From: Desulfuromonadales bacterium
GTDB taxonomy: Bacteria > Desulfobacterota > Desulfuromonadia > Desulfuromonadales > JAGXHI01
Direction of reading: 5' to 3'
NCBI GenBank assembly: GCA_024636295.1
Contig: JAGXHI010000028.1
Location: 122,299-186,298, forward strand
Length of the DNA: 64,000 bases
Within the stretch, counting starts at the first letter, position 1. Each line of letters starts with the position of its first letter. Below are positions 62,289-64,000 of the stretch, piece after piece. Below the pieces are notes generated by a model that did not search any database, had not been told where the DNA came from, and saw only the letters and a list, made by a program, of their open reading frames with translations. The position numbers and the translations under genes were made by a program.

Positions 62289-62384
62289 CTGGAGGTAATC
62301 CAGCCATCCTAACGGTTTGGCCTCTGGCTTCCCTTCTTACGCTTTTGCCTTTGACCACCCTCACCGTATCATGAAGATGGCTGG
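62289..62384 (-). ncRNA. Possible c-di-GMP-I (GEMM)-like structured leader
   Basis: On the minus strand CAAAGGCAAA is followed by GGGAAGCCAGAGGCC and then GGATGGCTGGATTACC, an order recalling the conserved GGCAAACC, GCAAAGCC and GCCGGGTTACC blocks of GEMM riboswitches. CCAGCCATC (62300-62308 as written) can pair with GATGGCTGG (62376-62384). It lies about 310 bp upstream of the lipoprotein start. The usual ACGCAAAGCC is degraded to a GGGAAGCC form, so it may be a decayed or variant copy. Confidence 0.3.
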
Positions 62385-62602
62385 CCGTATAATCCACCCG
62401 AAAACAACGAAAAGTGGTGGCCGAATCCATAGGACACCTTTTCCTGACCACGAAGAGAGGACCTGGTCAGCTTCACTAACATACGAAGGAGGCGATGTCC
62501 ACACGCGAAAGTAATGCCCTCCGCAGGAGAAGCTGGTTTTTGCTTACTTTTTGCCAGCTTTCAAAAAGTAAGGCGTCTGTCGGTACGCGAACCGACGGTT
62601 TT

Positions 62603-62672
62603 GGTTCCAGGTTCCAGGTTCCAGGTTCCAGGTTCCAGGTTCCAGGTTCCAGGTTCCAGGTTCCAGGTTCCA
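62603..62672. repeat. GGTTCCA heptamer minisatellite (10 perfect copies)
   Basis: Ten exact head-to-tail copies of GGTTCCA are followed by decayed heptamers in the same register to about 62735 (GGATTCA, GGCCCAA, GGTGCAA, GGTTCAA and others). Confidence 0.97.
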
Positions 62673-62861
62673 GGATTCAGGCCCAAGGTGCAAGGCCCAA
62701 GGTTCGGGGTTCAACACTTCAAATTCAAAGCTCAACACCGCAGGCGCCGTTTGCCGTTGTCCTTGTTCATCTGTGTGAATTCCTGGCAACAGGATTTCGC
62801 CCTTGAGATGGTCAAGAGGTAGTTTGGTCCGAATCGGCTCAGCCCGATGTTTTCCAGCAGC

Positions 62862-63836
62862 CTATTTCCGAATATCCCCCTGATGTTCCAGAAACCACCG
62901 ATAGGTCCGCTCGAGGCCTTCCCTCAGAGAGGTCTTCGCTTCCCAGCCGAGGTCTTTCATCCGCGAGACGTCGAGGAGCTTCCGGGGGGTGCCGTCGGGT
63001 TTGGACGTGTCGAAGGTGAGCTCGCCTCCGAAATCGACCACCTCCCGCACAGTTTCCGCCAGTTCGCGGATGGTGACGTCGACGCCGGTGCCGAGATTGA
63101 CGAAGTTTGGCTTCGGGTAGTTGCACAGTTCCACATCGAGTTCGGCGTCGGAGAGATTCAGTACATGTACGCAGCCGTCCGCCATGTCGTCGACGTAGAT
63201 GAACTCCCGCATCGGCGTCCCTGTGCCCCAGACCGCCACCTCCGAAGCGCCGGCCAGCTTGGATTCGTGAAAACGGCGGATCAGGGCCGGGAGGACGTGG
63301 GAGTTCTCCGGGTGGAAGTTGTCCCCCGGGCCGTAGAGATTGGTGGGCATGACGGCGACGAACCGGGAGCCGTACTGCCGGTTGTACGACTCGCACATCT
63401 TGAGACCGGCAATCTTGGCGAGGGCGTAGGGCTCGTTGGTCGGCTCCAGGGGACCGGTCAGAAGGTGCTCTTCCTTCATCGGCTGCGGCGCCAGCTTGGG
63501 ATAGATGCAGGACGAACCCAGAAAGAGCAGCCGCTTCACCCCGGCTTCATAGGCCTGATGGATGACATGGTTCTGGATCATCAGGTTAAGGTAAATAAAC
63601 TCCGCCGGATAGGTGTTGTTGGCCAGAATCCCCCCCACCTTCGCCGCCGCCAGGATGACGTACTCGGGTTTTTCCACCGAAAAGAACCCGGCCACGGCAT
63701 GCTGGTTGGTCAGGTCGAGCTCGTCGATCTCGGGAAGCAACAGGTTGGTGTAACCGCCCGCCTTAAGGCGACGAACCAGAGCGGAACCGACAAGCCCCTT
63801 GGATCCAGCGACGAAAATCTTTGCATTTTTTTCCAT
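62862..63836 (-). CDS. fcl: GDP-L-fucose synthase
   Basis: A 324-residue short-chain dehydrogenase/epimerase converting GDP-4-keto-6-deoxy-mannose to GDP-L-fucose for surface polysaccharides. NADP-binding [10 protein letters not shown] is at residues 11-20; the catalytic residues Ser108 (LGSSCIYP), Tyr137 and Lys141 ([10 protein letters not shown]) fall one position from the E. coli enzyme. [20 protein letters not shown] and [13 protein letters not shown] complete the family pattern. The ATG at 63834-63836 has GAGG upstream; the longer open frame adds 17 residues without support. It reads toward the minisatellite; any gmd or glycosyltransferase partner would be upstream, beyond the right edge of the window. 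Confidence 0.95.
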   Translation of the reverse strand: MEKNAKIFVAGSKGLVGSALVRRLKAGGYTNLLLPEIDELDLTNQHAVAGFFSVEKPEYVILAAAKVGGILANNTYPAEFIYLNLMIQNHVIHQAYEAGVKRLLFLGSSCIYPKLAPQPMKEEHLLTGPLEPTNEPYALAKIAGLKMCESYNRQYGSRFVAVMPTNLYGPGDNFHPENSHVLPALIRRFHESKLAGASEVAVWGTGTPMREFIYVDDMADGCVHVLNLSDAELDVELCNYPKPNFVNLGTGVDVTIRELAETVREVVDFGGELTFDTSKPDGTPRKLLDVSRMKDLGWEAKTSLREGLERTYRWFLEHQGDIRK

Positions 63837-64000
63837 GAAGCTAACCTCTTCAATCTTTATTGGCCACGGATTCACACGGATGAACACAGATTTTTTACGT
63901 CTAAAGCTTCATATGGCGGATCAAAATCCGTATCTGTGGCTGATTAAATTACAAATCGTTTATGCTCTACTTTGCTTTTGCCGAAATTTATCAGCAATCC
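63837..64000. other. Window edge upstream of fcl
   Basis: Non-coding as far as visible. GGCCACGGATTCACACGG (63862-63879) belongs to a widespread dispersed motif whose relative occurs near 62770. Confidence 0.4.

Larger units (their letters stand above)
61973..62861. other. Non-coding interval of about 890 bp with repeats and a possible structured leader
   Basis: The first 200 bp are AT-rich and probably hold the promoter or leader of the lipoprotein gene. A structured segment at 62289-62384 is treated as a finding. The GGTTCCA minisatellite lies at 62603-62672. Near 62757-62790 a CATCTGTGTGAATTCCTGG stretch resembles the sequence at 63862-63885 (complement), a common dispersed motif. No gene supported. 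Confidence 0.55.

Noticed and set aside
62603..62735. Tandem repeat considered as a CRISPR array
   Set aside because: Units are 7 bp with no spacers and no cas genes nearby.

Overview
The window reads as chromosomal DNA of a Gram-negative, probably anaerobic deltaproteobacterium (Desulfobacterota, perhaps Desulfuromonadales-like). This is an inference. It rests on moderately GC-rich DNA, lipoproteins and outer-membrane/periplasmic proteins, TRAP-TAXI and Liv transporters, an ACT-domain malic enzyme, a RAYT transposase, dispersed short repeats and very large multidomain secreted proteins. No rRNA or phylogenetic marker is present to settle it.

Region 1 (1-14 kb) is a catabolic island, mostly on the minus strand. 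It holds a thiamine-binding-family protein (cut by the window edge), a haloalkane dehalogenase, an M81 (MlrC-like) metallopeptidase, a complete Liv-type ABC transporter (binding protein, two permeases, two ATPases), a class III aminotransferase, an M20-type N-carbamoyl amidohydrolase and a methylmalonate-semialdehyde dehydrogenase. The last three fit the end of reductive pyrimidine/beta-ureidopropionate degradation: N-carbamoyl-beta-alanine to beta-alanine to malonic semialdehyde to acetyl-CoA. A divergent XRE-cupin regulator sits at the head of the island.

Region 2 (14-31 kb) is mixed housekeeping and metabolism: ACT-malic enzyme; a lipoprotein built of acidic DxDxDG repeats; a GT4 glycosyltransferase overlapping a glycogen-debranching enzyme; tRNA-Gly(GCC); pgsA with a lytic transglycosylase; nadB-aroQ plus a free-standing DAHP-synthase regulatory domain; and an operon made of a TAXI solute receptor, a fused TRAP permease and a two-subunit CoA-transferase, with a DUF3870 gene upstream. 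A 124-bp dispersed repeat occurs once near 14.2 kb and as a tandem pair near 22 kb.

Region 3 (31-62 kb) is the most unusual part. Two giant secreted multidomain genes, about 3,430 aa and about 3,970 aa, lie on the minus strand with two smaller exported proteins between them. The second giant is split into two overlapping frames. The first ends in an alpha/beta-hydrolase domain and is preceded by a leader with an intrinsic terminator. A RAYT element with recognisable inverted ends has inserted between the two smaller genes and is flanked by 39-bp direct copies of a gene 3' end. Beyond an Old Yellow Enzyme gene, a YjbH-family protein and a carboxypeptidase-regulatory-like lipoprotein follow, the latter with a possible c-di-GMP-I-like leader. 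Surface display or exopolysaccharide function is likely, but it is inferred.

Region 4 (62-64 kb) contains a GGTTCCA heptamer minisatellite and GDP-L-fucose synthase, at the edge of what may be a polysaccharide locus.
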